Positions 28,389 through 38,429 of a DNA stretch of 64,000 bases are shown in pieces. How positions within the stretch are numbered: position 1 is the stretch's first letter; each line of letters begins with the position of its first letter. The DNA is taken from contig NZ_GL538353.1 in assembly GCF_000148995.1 (NCBI RefSeq), positions 682,001 to 746,000 of the forward strand, read 5' to 3'. The notes beneath the pieces were generated by a model. It saw nothing but the letters and a program-made list of their open reading frames with translations. It was not told the DNA's origin and made no database searches. The DNA comes from Listeria grayi DSM 20601 (GTDB taxonomy: Bacteria; Bacillota; Bacilli; Lactobacillales; Listeriaceae). A program made the translations under genes and the position numbers.

Positions 28389-29492
28389 ATGATTTGGCAT
28401 ATCCTCAAAAAGAGTGTAAAACTTGGAATGCGCGACCGCAGCTACGTGATCTACATGCTGCTTTTCCCGCTTGCTTTAATGTTTGTGCTCGGTAGTGCGC
28501 TTCAAAACAGTTTTAGCGAAAATATCAAGTTAGATAAGCTAACGATTGCTTATCAAGCAGATACTAAAACTCAAATGGGAAAAGCATTTGCAACATTTGC
28601 GAAAAAAGCGGACAGTAATAGGGTCAGATTCCGACCAATGGAAGCGCAAGCGGGGGAACGGGCTGTGAAAAATGGCAAGGTGACTGCAGTAGTGAAAACG
28701 GACGCAAAAACGCTTCATGTGGTTACTAACAATCCCGATGTTGTGGAAAATAGTGTATTGCAAAATTATCTCCAAGCCTTCACAGCCAATTATCAAGTAA
28801 TAAATGGCGTCATGCGTGTTGATCCGAGTAAGGTCAAACTAGCGTTGCAATCCGCACAAGTAGACGAAAATGCGATCACGGTCCATAAATTGAGTTCTTC
28901 TAAGAATGTCAGTTCATTCCAATACTATGCGATCGCGCTGATCGCCCTGTCGATGATGTTCAACTTTTATAGCGGCACATATGTCATGCGCGGGGAAAAG
29001 ACCCGTCACACGATCGGCAGGATCTATACCGCACCTGTCAAAAAGCAAGCACTGATCGTCGGCAACTTTTTAGGTGAATTAGTCATTTTAGCGCTTATTT
29101 TAGCGATACTGATGATCGTCTCCCAGTTTATTTTCCACGTGGAATGGGGCAATCATATATTGATCGTTTCTCTGACTTATTTCACATTGGGGATCTTAGC
29201 GATACTGCTAGGGATGACAGTCGATATGATCAGCAACGGGAACCCTGTGATAACCGGAGCTGGCGGCATGTTGATCCAAGTCTTTGCTTTTATGGGCGGC
29301 GCCTATTTCCCAACGAACGGAGCAGCAATGGAAAAATTCTCACCGCTGGGTTGGGCGAGCAACAGTGTTAAGCAAATTTTATATAATCATGAACCAAATG
29401 CAGCCATGTTGCCGATTTTACTGAATCTAAGTATCGGTATTGGGTTGATCATTTTAATGACTCTCTGGCAAAATCGAAAGGAAGTGTACTAA
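28389..29492 (+). CDS. ABC-2 type exporter permease, first subunit
   Basis: The 367-residue protein has one N-terminal membrane segment (about 18-36), a large outside domain to about residue 180 and five further segments with the ABC-2 block MRGEKTRHTIGRIYTAP. This is the YhgE/LnrM-like ABC2_membrane_3 layout. AGAAAGGAGA precedes the ATG. The next permease starts right after its stop, and the pair probably forms a heterodimer. Confidence 0.88.
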   Translation: MIWHILKKSVKLGMRDRSYVIYMLLFPLALMFVLGSALQNSFSENIKLDKLTIAYQADTKTQMGKAFATFAKKADSNRVRFRPMEAQAGERAVKNGKVTAVVKTDAKTLHVVTNNPDVVENSVLQNYLQAFTANYQVINGVMRVDPSKVKLALQSAQVDENAITVHKLSSSKNVSSFQYYAIALIALSMMFNFYSGTYVMRGEKTRHTIGRIYTAPVKKQALIVGNFLGELVILALILAILMIVSQFIFHVEWGNHILIVSLTYFTLGILAILLGMTVDMISNGNPVITGAGGMLIQVFAFMGGAYFPTNGAAMEKFSPLGWASNSVKQILYNHEPNAAMLPILLNLSIGIGLIILMTLWQNRKEVY

Positions 29493-30635
29493 ATGCAAGC
29501 AATCGGCTGGTTATTTAAACATAATGCGCAAGTTCTTTGGAAAAATAAATTTCGGCTGCTAGTCTTGGTTGGTACACCGATCATCAGCATTATTATTTAC
29601 TTTTTCTCCTATCAATCCAGCGATAATATCAGTCACCTTCGGATCGGTGTCGTCAATCAGGACAATGGCGTTTATACTGCTGAAGTGGTTAAAGGCTTAC
29701 AAGCGAATAGCGACACAAAATTGCTGGATTATCAAACCGGGAAGAAGAAAGTTATTAATGGCAATATCGATGGGCTGATTGTTTTTCATTCCGGAAGCAA
29801 TGCCAGTCTAAAAGAGGGAAAGCCACGCGGTTTTGAGATACAGACTGTTCGCGGAGCAGAAATCTCCAATCAAGTGAAGGCATTGCTCAATAATCAAATC
29901 AGCAGAACAGTCAAGTTTGTCCAGCTGAGTGATCCGGATCATTCTTTCCAAACATATAAAGAGGCGTATGAACACGCGAAAGTGACGATCAAAGAGCAAC
30001 AAGTAGGAGTAGAAAAGGATACGACGATCATGATGACTAGTGCGATCATTGGCTTTTTCTGCATGATGCTGCTGTATTCAGCTGGAAATCTCGGGGAGCT
30101 TATCTTCCAAGAAAAAGAAGACGGGACTTATTACCGTTTAATGGCTGCACCATTTACCAGCAGACAATATTTAACGAGTAATTCCTTGTTCGCGCTCGCC
30201 ACATTAGTTTTCCAGATCATGCTATGCTTAGTGGGGATGAAATTCGTTTTCCATATCGAGCCTGGTTTTTCTTATCTGGAATTGTTCGCTATCTTGCTGA
30301 TCTATGCGATCATGGCGGTGCTTTTATCGTTAGTATTTGGTTTTATGGCGAAAAACAGGACAAGTGTCAGTGCGCTGCAAATGATTGTTTTCACGCTTTC
30401 TTCTTTATTATCAGGGGCGTTGATACCGGTTTCGATCATGCCAGCTTTCATGCAGAAAGTTGCAGTCTTTATGCCGCAGTACTGGGTCATGGATGCAATT
30501 GGAGAAATGCAGCATGATGCGCTTAGCGGCCGCTTATTATTTGCCATTTTTGTCTTATTTGCTTACAGTCTGCTGTTTGCTTCCATCGCGATCTACAAAC
30601 ATAAACACACAGAAGAAACGCATAGTTTTATCTAG
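29493..30635 (+). CDS. ABC-2 type exporter permease, second subunit
   Basis: 380 residues with the same layout as the preceding subunit: one N-terminal segment (about 21-39), an outside domain to about 180, and five segments including QEKEDGTYYRLMAAPFT and the LSSLLSGALIPVSIMP block. The ATG follows the upstream stop codon directly and uses the ribosome site AAAGGAAG at the end of that gene. No strong terminator is visible behind it before the gmk promoter. Confidence 0.88.
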   Translation: MQAIGWLFKHNAQVLWKNKFRLLVLVGTPIISIIIYFFSYQSSDNISHLRIGVVNQDNGVYTAEVVKGLQANSDTKLLDYQTGKKKVINGNIDGLIVFHSGSNASLKEGKPRGFEIQTVRGAEISNQVKALLNNQISRTVKFVQLSDPDHSFQTYKEAYEHAKVTIKEQQVGVEKDTTIMMTSAIIGFFCMMLLYSAGNLGELIFQEKEDGTYYRLMAAPFTSRQYLTSNSLFALATLVFQIMLCLVGMKFVFHIEPGFSYLELFAILLIYAIMAVLLSLVFGFMAKNRTSVSALQMIVFTLSSLLSGALIPVSIMPAFMQKVAVFMPQYWVMDAIGEMQHDALSGRLLFAIFVLFAYSLLFASIAIYKHKHTEETHSFI

Positions 30636-30709
30636 CAGAATTGTAGCCAGCTGTTCCTGGATGATTTTTGTGCTAACCAACTTCCTGCTGTAAAAATTTC
30701 CGTAATCTA

Positions 30710-30738
30710 TATGATTTTCCTGCTTATTTTGCTATAAT
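30710..30738 (+). promoter_or_regulatory. Promoter of gmk-rpoZ
   Basis: A perfect TATAAT (30733-30738) with TG extension (TTTTGCTATAAT) and a weak -35 TATGAT 17 bases upstream. The leader of about 60 bases holds a small GACG/CGTC stem. Confidence 0.7.
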
Positions 30739-30785
30739 GAAACATACATGCGACAAGGACGTTAAAAGTGAGAGCGTCGAAATGA

Positions 30786-31621
<836 letters not shown>

Positions 31622-31635
31622 GCCGGATCTAAAAG

Positions 31636-31691
31636 ACCGTAGTGGTAAAAGAGTGGAGTACATCTATTTCTTTTGCCGTTACGGTTTTTTT
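31636..31691 (+). terminator. Terminator after rpoZ
   Basis: ACCGTA pairs with TACGGT, with an inner AAAAGA/TCTTTT stem, and is followed by seven T residues. Confidence 0.85.
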
Positions 31692-31713
31692 GTGTAAGAA
31701 TAAGGGCCTGTCA

Positions 31714-31722
31714 TGTTATAAT
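31714..31722 (+). promoter_or_regulatory. Extended -10 promoter of the coaBC-priA-fmt operon
   Basis: TGTTATAAT (hexamer 31717-31722), 33 bases before the ATG of coaBC. No clear -35. Confidence 0.6.
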
Positions 31723-31755
31723 GGATGGAAGAGTTTATGAATGAGGTGGAAGTTT

Positions 31756-32961
31756 ATGATGAACGGAAAAAACATTTTATTAGCAGTCACTGGCGGTATC
31801 GCTGTGTATAAAGCCGTGGCGCTGACTAGCAAATTAACTCAAGCCGGTGCAAATGTGAAAGTCATGTTATCTGAACATGCCGCAAACTTTGTACCGCCTT
31901 TGTCTTTCCAAGTATTGTCGCGTAATGACGTTTATACCGATACATTTGATGAAAAAGATTCTCGCGTTGTTGCACATATCGATCTAGCAGACTGGGCAGA
32001 TCTCGTTATCGTCGCACCAGCCACTGCCAATACGATCGGCAGAATGGCAAACGGGATCGCTGATGATCTGATCACCACCACCTTGCTAGCAACAGAGTCG
32101 CCAGTCTGGGTCGCGCCAGCCATGAATGTCCATATGATCAGCCACCCTGCTGTTGTACGGAATATCGAACAACTATATGCTGACGGCATCCGCTTTATAG
32201 AACCTGAAGAAGGCTATTTAGCATGTGGGTATGTTGGTAGAGGTCGTCTTGAAGAACCCGAGAAGATCGTGGCTCGGATCGAAGAATTTTTCGGGGGCGA
32301 CCAGCATGACCTAGCAGGCAAAAAAGTACTTGTCACTGCTGGAGCAACGCGTGAAAGGATCGATCCAGTACGCTATTTTACCAACCATTCGACTGGTAAA
32401 ATGGGCTATGCGATCGCGGAAGCTGCTGCTTTGCGCGGTGCGGAAGTAACCCTGATCGCTACAACGAATGCCTTGCCAGTACCACGTGGTGTGACGCATG
32501 TCCTCGTTGATTCTGCGGAGTCCATGTATCAGGCCGTACAAACACACCAAGCCGATACAGACATTTTTATTTTCACCGCTGCAGTTGCCGATTATACGCC
32601 ACTTGAAGTCCATGCCCATAAAATCAAAAAACAACCGGGTGATTTTACCGTTAGCATGAAGCGTACTAAAGATATTCTAAAAACGATCGGAACCGAAAAA
32701 CGACCAGGACAAGTAGTGGTCGGATTTGCTGCTGAAACGCAGGACTTAGAAACAAATGCGAAAAAGAAATTGTCAGAAAAAAATGCAGATTTTATCGTCG
32801 CTAATAACGTAGCGGAATCCGGCGCAGGTTTTGGAACAGATACAAACATCGTTACTATCTACGAAGACAACGGAGCTGTCCATGAGCTGCCGATCCTTGC
32901 AAAAGCAGAGGTAGCACAAAAGATCATCGCGCTCATTATAAAGCGAAGTGAAAATGAATAA
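31756..32961 (+). CDS. coaBC: Bifunctional phosphopantothenoylcysteine decarboxylase / phosphopantothenate-cysteine ligase
   Basis: Two steps of coenzyme A synthesis. The 401-residue protein has the FMN flavoprotein decarboxylase part first (GGIAVYKA, APATANTIGRMANG, and the substrate-clamp cysteine in LACGYVGRGR near residue 158), and the ligase part after residue 190 (NHSTGKMGYAIAEAA, FTAAVADYTP). ATG 31756 is chosen for the GAGGTGGA 6 bases before it. priA starts directly at the next base after the stop. Confidence 0.96.
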   Translation: MMNGKNILLAVTGGIAVYKAVALTSKLTQAGANVKVMLSEHAANFVPPLSFQVLSRNDVYTDTFDEKDSRVVAHIDLADWADLVIVAPATANTIGRMANGIADDLITTTLLATESPVWVAPAMNVHMISHPAVVRNIEQLYADGIRFIEPEEGYLACGYVGRGRLEEPEKIVARIEEFFGGDQHDLAGKKVLVTAGATRERIDPVRYFTNHSTGKMGYAIAEAAALRGAEVTLIATTNALPVPRGVTHVLVDSAESMYQAVQTHQADTDIFIFTAAVADYTPLEVHAHKIKKQPGDFTVSMKRTKDILKTIGTEKRPGQVVVGFAAETQDLETNAKKKLSEKNADFIVANNVAESGAGFGTDTNIVTIYEDNGAVHELPILAKAEVAQKIIALIIKRSENE

Positions 32962-35361
32962 ATGATACCAATAGCAAAAGTTATCGTGGATGTGCCTGCG
33001 CTTCAAGTAGACCGCCCCTTTGATTATATGATCCCGGAGGCATTGCTTGAAGTCATGCGGCCCGGGATGCGCGTTTCCGTTCCTTTTGGAAATCGGCAAG
33101 TGCAAGGATTTGTCGTTGAAATAGCGGAAACCGAACCAAATCCGAAATTAAAAACGATCGAGCGAACAATGGATATTTTACCCGTCTTGAACACGGAACT
33201 GATGGAACTAGGCGATTATTTGGCTGAAGACACCTTGGCATTTCGCGTTACAGCTTATCAAGCCATGCTGCCAGCCGCAATGCGTGCTAAATACGAGAAG
33301 TATTTTGTGATCCGCGACGAAAGTGATGAGATGCTGTGGCAATTATTTGATGGACTAGAAACGCTCGATTTCAAACAAGCAGAAGTTAACAATTTGCTAC
33401 CGAAGTTGAAAAAGCCGTTGCAAGACGGTAGCGTCGAAATCGTTTACCAAGTCAAAAATAAAGTAACAAAGAAAACGGCTCGATACGTGGTCACTAACTT
33501 ATCTATTCAACAACTAGCGGATCAGATCGAACAGCTGCCCAAACAAGCAAAAGCACAAGCCAGGTTGCTTGCTTACCTACAAGTGAACCCGGAACCAGTC
33601 CGTGTGAAATATTTAAAAGATGAAAAAATCGCCACCGACGCAACGATCCGCAAAGCAGCGGAACAAGGATTTATCCAGATTGAAGACCGTCAGATCAATC
33701 GTGATCCCTATCAAGGCAGAGAATTTCAAGCAAGCAAGCCGCTGGTTTTACTACCTGCTCAAAAAGAGGCGTGCGAGCGAATCATCGAAGCAAGCCAAAA
33801 CAGCCGGCCGGAAACATTTTTATTGCACGGTGTTACTGGTAGCGGGAAAACCGAGGTTTACTTACAAAGTATCGAAGCCACATTGGCGGAAGGAAAAGAA
33901 GCCATCGTCTTAGTGCCGGAAATCGCCTTGACTCCGCAAATGGTCGAGCGCTTCAAAGCCAGATTCGGCGGAGAAGTAGCCGTTCTGCACAGCGCTCTAT
34001 CAGCGGGAGAAAAGTATGACGAATGGCGCAAGATCGAGCGCAGAGAAGCGAAAGTCGTGGTCGGTGCTCGTTCCGCGGTCTTTGCTCCGTTTGAAAATCT
34101 TGGTTTGATCATTATGGATGAAGAGCATGAATCCAGCTATAAACAAGAAGAAAATCCTCGTTATCATGCTCGCGATGTAGCTATATGGCGCGCCAAACGG
34201 CATGGTTGTCCGGTCGTGCTCGGTAGTGCAACACCCTCACTGGAAAGTTTTGCCCGGGCTAAAAAAGGCCGCTACCAGATGCTGGAACTAGAGGCGCGAG
34301 TGAACCAACAAGCCTTGCCAAGTGTAGAAGTCATCGATATGCGTGAAGAACTGCGCAGCGGCAACCGAACAATGTTTTCCACCGCATTGCTTGAAAAAAT
34401 CAAAGATCGGTTAGCGAAAAAAGAACAGATCGTCCTCATGCTGAATCGACGTGGTTATGCCTCCTTCGTGATGTGCCGGGACTGCGGCTATGTGGCGGAA
34501 TGTCCGAACTGTGATATTTCATTGACCTATCACCAAGCAAGCAATCAGCTTAAATGTCATTACTGCGGTCATGAAGAACGAATGCCGCAGCACTGCCCAA
34601 GTTGTGAGAGCCCACATATCCGCTACTTTGGCACCGGGACTCAAAAAGTGGAAGAAAATCTTAATAAATTGATCCCAGAAGCGAAAATCATTCGAATGGA
34701 CGTAGATACTACACGGACAAAGGGTGCGCATGAAAAACTACTGACAAAATTCAAAGAGAAACAAGCCGACATCTTACTTGGCACACAAATGATCGCGAAA
34801 GGTCTGGACTTCCCTTCGATCACATTAGTAGGTGTGCTCAACGCAGATACGATGCTCAATCTACCTGACTTCCGCGCTTCGGAACGAACTTTCCAGTTGT
34901 TGACGCAAGTAAGCGGAAGGGCCGGACGTAGTCATTTAACAGGAGAAGTCATCGTCCAGACCTACAATCCGGAAAGCTATAGCATTGAATTTGCGAAAGA
35001 ACATGATTACCACGGTTTTTATGAACATGAGATGCGCATCCGAAAATTAGGTGGTTACCCGCCGTTTTATTACCTGACACTTATCAATGTCAGCGGCGAG
35101 AATGAACGTCAAGTGATCCAAATCATTCAAGAGATCAGCCAATTTTTACGTTCCAAATTATCCGATCAGAGTATTGTCCTCGGCCCAGTACCAAGCACGA
35201 TCACTCGAATCAAAAATAAATATCGCTATCAAAGCATTATCAAATATAAATCGGAGCCAGAACTAAAAAAAGATTTAAAAGAAATTATAGCGCATTACCA
35301 AAAAGAACAAGCAAAAGGGCTTGTTATCGCGATCGATGTCCAACCCTATATTATGATGTAA
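32962..35361 (+). CDS. priA: Primosomal protein N' (replication restart helicase)
   Basis: Superfamily 2 DNA helicase that reloads the replisome at stalled forks. The 799-residue protein has the N-terminal DNA-binding domain, Walker A GVTGSGKTEVYL (near residue 292), DEEH box (near 390), the zinc-binding cysteines in CRDCGY, CPNCD, CHYCGH, CPSC (about 505-555), and helicase motifs GTQMIAKGLDFP and QVSGRAGR. It has no spacer to coaBC. Confidence 0.96.
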   Translation: MIPIAKVIVDVPALQVDRPFDYMIPEALLEVMRPGMRVSVPFGNRQVQGFVVEIAETEPNPKLKTIERTMDILPVLNTELMELGDYLAEDTLAFRVTAYQAMLPAAMRAKYEKYFVIRDESDEMLWQLFDGLETLDFKQAEVNNLLPKLKKPLQDGSVEIVYQVKNKVTKKTARYVVTNLSIQQLADQIEQLPKQAKAQARLLAYLQVNPEPVRVKYLKDEKIATDATIRKAAEQGFIQIEDRQINRDPYQGREFQASKPLVLLPAQKEACERIIEASQNSRPETFLLHGVTGSGKTEVYLQSIEATLAEGKEAIVLVPEIALTPQMVERFKARFGGEVAVLHSALSAGEKYDEWRKIERREAKVVVGARSAVFAPFENLGLIIMDEEHESSYKQEENPRYHARDVAIWRAKRHGCPVVLGSATPSLESFARAKKGRYQMLELEARVNQQALPSVEVIDMREELRSGNRTMFSTALLEKIKDRLAKKEQIVLMLNRRGYASFVMCRDCGYVAECPNCDISLTYHQASNQLKCHYCGHEERMPQHCPSCESPHIRYFGTGTQKVEENLNKLIPEAKIIRMDVDTTRTKGAHEKLLTKFKEKQADILLGTQMIAKGLDFPSITLVGVLNADTMLNLPDFRASERTFQLLTQVSGRAGRSHLTGEVIVQTYNPESYSIEFAKEHDYHGFYEHEMRIRKLGGYPPFYYLTLINVSGENERQVIQIIQEISQFLRSKLSDQSIVLGPVPSTITRIKNKYRYQSIIKYKSEPELKKDLKEIIAHYQKEQAKGLVIAIDVQPYIMM

Positions 35362-35376
35362 GGAGCGTGCGAACGA

Positions 35377-36321
35377 ATGACAAAAATTATTTTTATGGGA
35401 ACTCCTGAATTTTCTGTTCCTGTCCTAAAAAGATTAGCCGAGCGATATGACTGTATCGCTGTTGTGACCCAGCCGGATCGCCCTGTTGGTAGAAAGCGGG
35501 TTTTGACACCGCCGCCGGTAAAAGTTGCAGCAGAAGAATATGGCATTCCCGTTTATCAACCTGAGAAATTGCGTACATCTGAGGAACTCCAAACACTGAT
35601 CGATCTAGAAGCGGATCTATTGGTGACCGCTGCTTACGGTCAGATCTTGCCAAAAGCATTGTTAGATGCTCCAAAACATGGTGCTATCAATGTCCATGCA
35701 TCGCTGCTACCAAAATACCGCGGCGGGGCACCAGTGCATTACGCGGTAATGAATGGTGAAAAAGAAACAGGTGTAACGATCATGTATATGGAAGAAGCGC
35801 TGGATGCGGGAGACATGATCGCCAGCCGTGCTATTCCGATCACAGACGCCGATAATACGGGCATTCTATTTGATAAATTAAGCCAATTAGGAGCCGACTT
35901 GCTGATGGAAACATTGCCAGATTTCTTGGCAGGACGCACGAAAGCAATCCCGCAAGACGAATCACAGGTCACCTTTGCCCGCAATATCAGCCGGGAACAA
36001 GAAAAAATCGATTGGTCGAAATCGGGAAGAACGATCTTCAACCAGATCCGCGGTCTATCCCCTTGGCCTGTCGCTTACACGCTGCTGGCTGGAAAGACAT
36101 TCAAGATCTGGGAAGCGACGATCGATGATAATCAGCATGTGGAAGCAGAAGCAGGTACGATCGTCATTGCTCAAAAAGATCAGCTGGGGATATCAGCCGG
36201 AGACGGTACAGTGATTTTCCCAACAGTGATCCAACCGGCCGGTAAGCCGAAAATGACGATCCAATCTTATCTAGCGGGTGCGCTGGCGAGTTTGAAAAAT
36301 GAAGCAAGGTTTGGTGAATAA
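35377..36321 (+). CDS. fmt: Methionyl-tRNA formyltransferase
   Basis: Formylates initiator Met-tRNA. The 314-residue protein has the formyltransferase core with NVHASLLPKYRGGAPVHYAVMNG (Asn, His and the catalytic D in LDAGDM) and the C-terminal OB-like domain. No peptide deformylase gene lies between priA and fmt, unlike Bacillus. It joins rsmB without a gap. Confidence 0.96.
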   Translation: MTKIIFMGTPEFSVPVLKRLAERYDCIAVVTQPDRPVGRKRVLTPPPVKVAAEEYGIPVYQPEKLRTSEELQTLIDLEADLLVTAAYGQILPKALLDAPKHGAINVHASLLPKYRGGAPVHYAVMNGEKETGVTIMYMEEALDAGDMIASRAIPITDADNTGILFDKLSQLGADLLMETLPDFLAGRTKAIPQDESQVTFARNISREQEKIDWSKSGRTIFNQIRGLSPWPVAYTLLAGKTFKIWEATIDDNQHVEAEAGTIVIAQKDQLGISAGDGTVIFPTVIQPAGKPKMTIQSYLAGALASLKNEARFGE

Positions 36322-37659
36322 ATGAAAAAAACACAAAGTGTCCGAGAAGCAGCACTTGAAATCTTACTCAAAATCGAAAAAAATCAATCTTTCAGTCATT
36401 TACTTATCAATGACGCACTTAAAAAAACAAAACTAGAAGCACTGGATCGTAATCTATTGACAGAACTAGTTTATGGGACATTACAGCGTCGCTTGACATT
36501 GGATTACTATTTGCAAACTTTCTTAAAAAAACAGCCAGAAGATTGGGTGCTGGAACTTTTGCGGATGTCTGTCTACCAACTTGTCTATCTAGACAAAGTC
36601 CCCGAACACGCGATTCTGCATGAAGCAGGCGAGATCGCCAAACAACGTAGTCACCAAGGAGTAACGAAATTTGTCAACGGCGTGCTTCGTAATTTGATCC
36701 GCCAGGGCATCCCAGCGATCACTGATATTGCCGATCCAGTGGAACAAGTAGCGATCGAGACAAGTCTGCCGCTTTGGCTGGCAAGACGATGGGAAAAACA
36801 ATTTGGCTTGACTCAGCTTCGGGAAATCGGTCTGGCATTTCTAGTGCCACCGCATCAAACGATCCGCGTCAACCGCTTGGAACAGCCACGCGAACAGACT
36901 GCGAAGGAATTAGGCCAAATCGACATTGAAACGACCCCTAGTCCCTATCTCGATGAAGCGTTGATTGTCGAAAAAGGAACGGTCGCACAGACAAGACTTT
37001 ATCAAAAGGGGATCATCAGCATCCAAGATGAAAGTTCGATGCTACCAGCATACGCGCTCCAATTAGAAGAACAAATGACCGTTCTCGATGCTTGTGCCGC
37101 TCCTGGGGGGAAAACCACCCACATCGCTGAAAAAATGAACGGTACTGGGATCGTCTATGCACTGGATATCCATGAGAAAAAAACCAAACTGATCGAGCAG
37201 GCAGCTGACCGGCTTGGTTTGATGAATATTCGGACCAAAGCTTATGACGCGAGAAAGGCAAGCGAAGTCTTTGAACCGGAAATGTTTGATCGGATCTTAG
37301 TGGATGCGCCTTGTTCCGGCTTTGGCGTACTGCGTCGTAAACCGGATATCAAATACAGCAAGACAGAAAATGATATTCAAAGGCTTGCTGCGATCCAGCT
37401 AGAAATTTTAGAAGAAGTTAGCCAGTTATTAAAAGAAAATGGTATATTAGTATATAGTACTTGTACAATCGATAAAGAAGAAAATGCGACTGTTTTAAAA
37501 ACCTTTTTAGCCAATCATCCCGAATTTCAGCTAGAGCGTGTACAAGTGCCGAAAGCAGTTGCGGAGCTATTGACAGAAGATTACTTAGAGCTGCTTCCGA
37601 CTGCGATCGGGAGCGATGGTTTCTTCGTTTCGAGTATTCGGAAAAATAGCAGAATCTAA
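36322..37659 (+). CDS. rsmB: 16S rRNA m5C967 methyltransferase
   Basis: SAM-dependent enzyme of the Sun/RsmB family, 445 residues. It has an N-terminal NusB-like domain (about 1-140), then the Rossmann methyltransferase with DACAAPGGKTTHIAE near residue 255, the catalytic cysteines in DAPCSGFG (near 330) and YSTCTIDKEEN (near 380). It starts on the base after the fmt stop. Confidence 0.95.
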   Translation: MKKTQSVREAALEILLKIEKNQSFSHLLINDALKKTKLEALDRNLLTELVYGTLQRRLTLDYYLQTFLKKQPEDWVLELLRMSVYQLVYLDKVPEHAILHEAGEIAKQRSHQGVTKFVNGVLRNLIRQGIPAITDIADPVEQVAIETSLPLWLARRWEKQFGLTQLREIGLAFLVPPHQTIRVNRLEQPREQTAKELGQIDIETTPSPYLDEALIVEKGTVAQTRLYQKGIISIQDESSMLPAYALQLEEQMTVLDACAAPGGKTTHIAEKMNGTGIVYALDIHEKKTKLIEQAADRLGLMNIRTKAYDARKASEVFEPEMFDRILVDAPCSGFGVLRRKPDIKYSKTENDIQRLAAIQLEILEEVSQLLKENGILVYSTCTIDKEENATVLKTFLANHPEFQLERVQVPKAVAELLTEDYLELLPTAIGSDGFFVSSIRKNSRI

Positions 37660-37673
37660 AAGAGGTGAAACAG

Positions 37674-38429
37674 ATGCAAGTAGAGTTTCGTACAGATCGA
37701 GGTAGGATCAGACAACATAATGAAGATAACGGTGGCGTTTTTCAAAATAAAAATGGGATCTCGATCGTCATCGTTGCAGATGGTATGGGCGGTCACCAGG
37801 CCGGTGATATCGCCAGCGAAATGGCGGTCCACACATTGAGTGAAGCTTGGCAGCAGACAGATTCGCTGTTTACGGTGCAAGAGATCGAACAATGGCTCAA
37901 AACGCATATCGAGCTAGCTAACCAAACGATCTTGGAACGTGCGCAAAGAGAAATAGATTTAAAAGGAATGGGAACGACACTCGTTGCTGCGATCGTGATC
38001 GATTCTCAGCTCGTAGTTGCCAATATTGGTGACAGCAGGGGCTATTTGTTCCAAAATAATAAGTTGACTCAATTGACAGAAGATCATTCACTTGTTCATG
38101 AATTGATGCGCAAAGGAGAAATAACGGCAGAAGATGCTTTCAACCATCCGCGCAAAAATATTTTATTACGTGCTCTGGGCGTGGAAAAGGATGTTGTGAC
38201 TGATACCTTTGTATTTCCGATTCAGACGAGCGACATCTTGCTGCTGTGTTCAGACGGACTTACGAATATGTTATCCGAACAAGAGATCGAAGCAATCCTA
38301 GCAAGTGGACGGACACTTGCTGAAAAAGCGAATATCTTTATTGCGAAAGCAAACGACAAAGGCGGCGAAGACAATATCACGGTTTTGCTGGCGAAGCGAA
38401 AGTTGACGGGAAGGGGTGAATCTATATGA
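37674..38429 (+). CDS. stp: PP2C-type Ser/Thr protein phosphatase
   Basis: Manganese-dependent phosphatase, the partner of PrkA. The 251 residues carry the PP2C metal motifs RQHNEDN, VADGMGGHQAGDIAS, SDGLTNM and GGEDNITVL. ATG 37674 is chosen because AGAGGTGA lies just upstream. Its stop overlaps the kinase start (ATGA), so the two are coupled. Confidence 0.95.
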   Translation: MQVEFRTDRGRIRQHNEDNGGVFQNKNGISIVIVADGMGGHQAGDIASEMAVHTLSEAWQQTDSLFTVQEIEQWLKTHIELANQTILERAQREIDLKGMGTTLVAAIVIDSQLVVANIGDSRGYLFQNNKLTQLTEDHSLVHELMRKGEITAEDAFNHPRKNILLRALGVEKDVVTDTFVFPIQTSDILLLCSDGLTNMLSEQEIEAILASGRTLAEKANIFIAKANDKGGEDNITVLLAKRKLTGRGESI

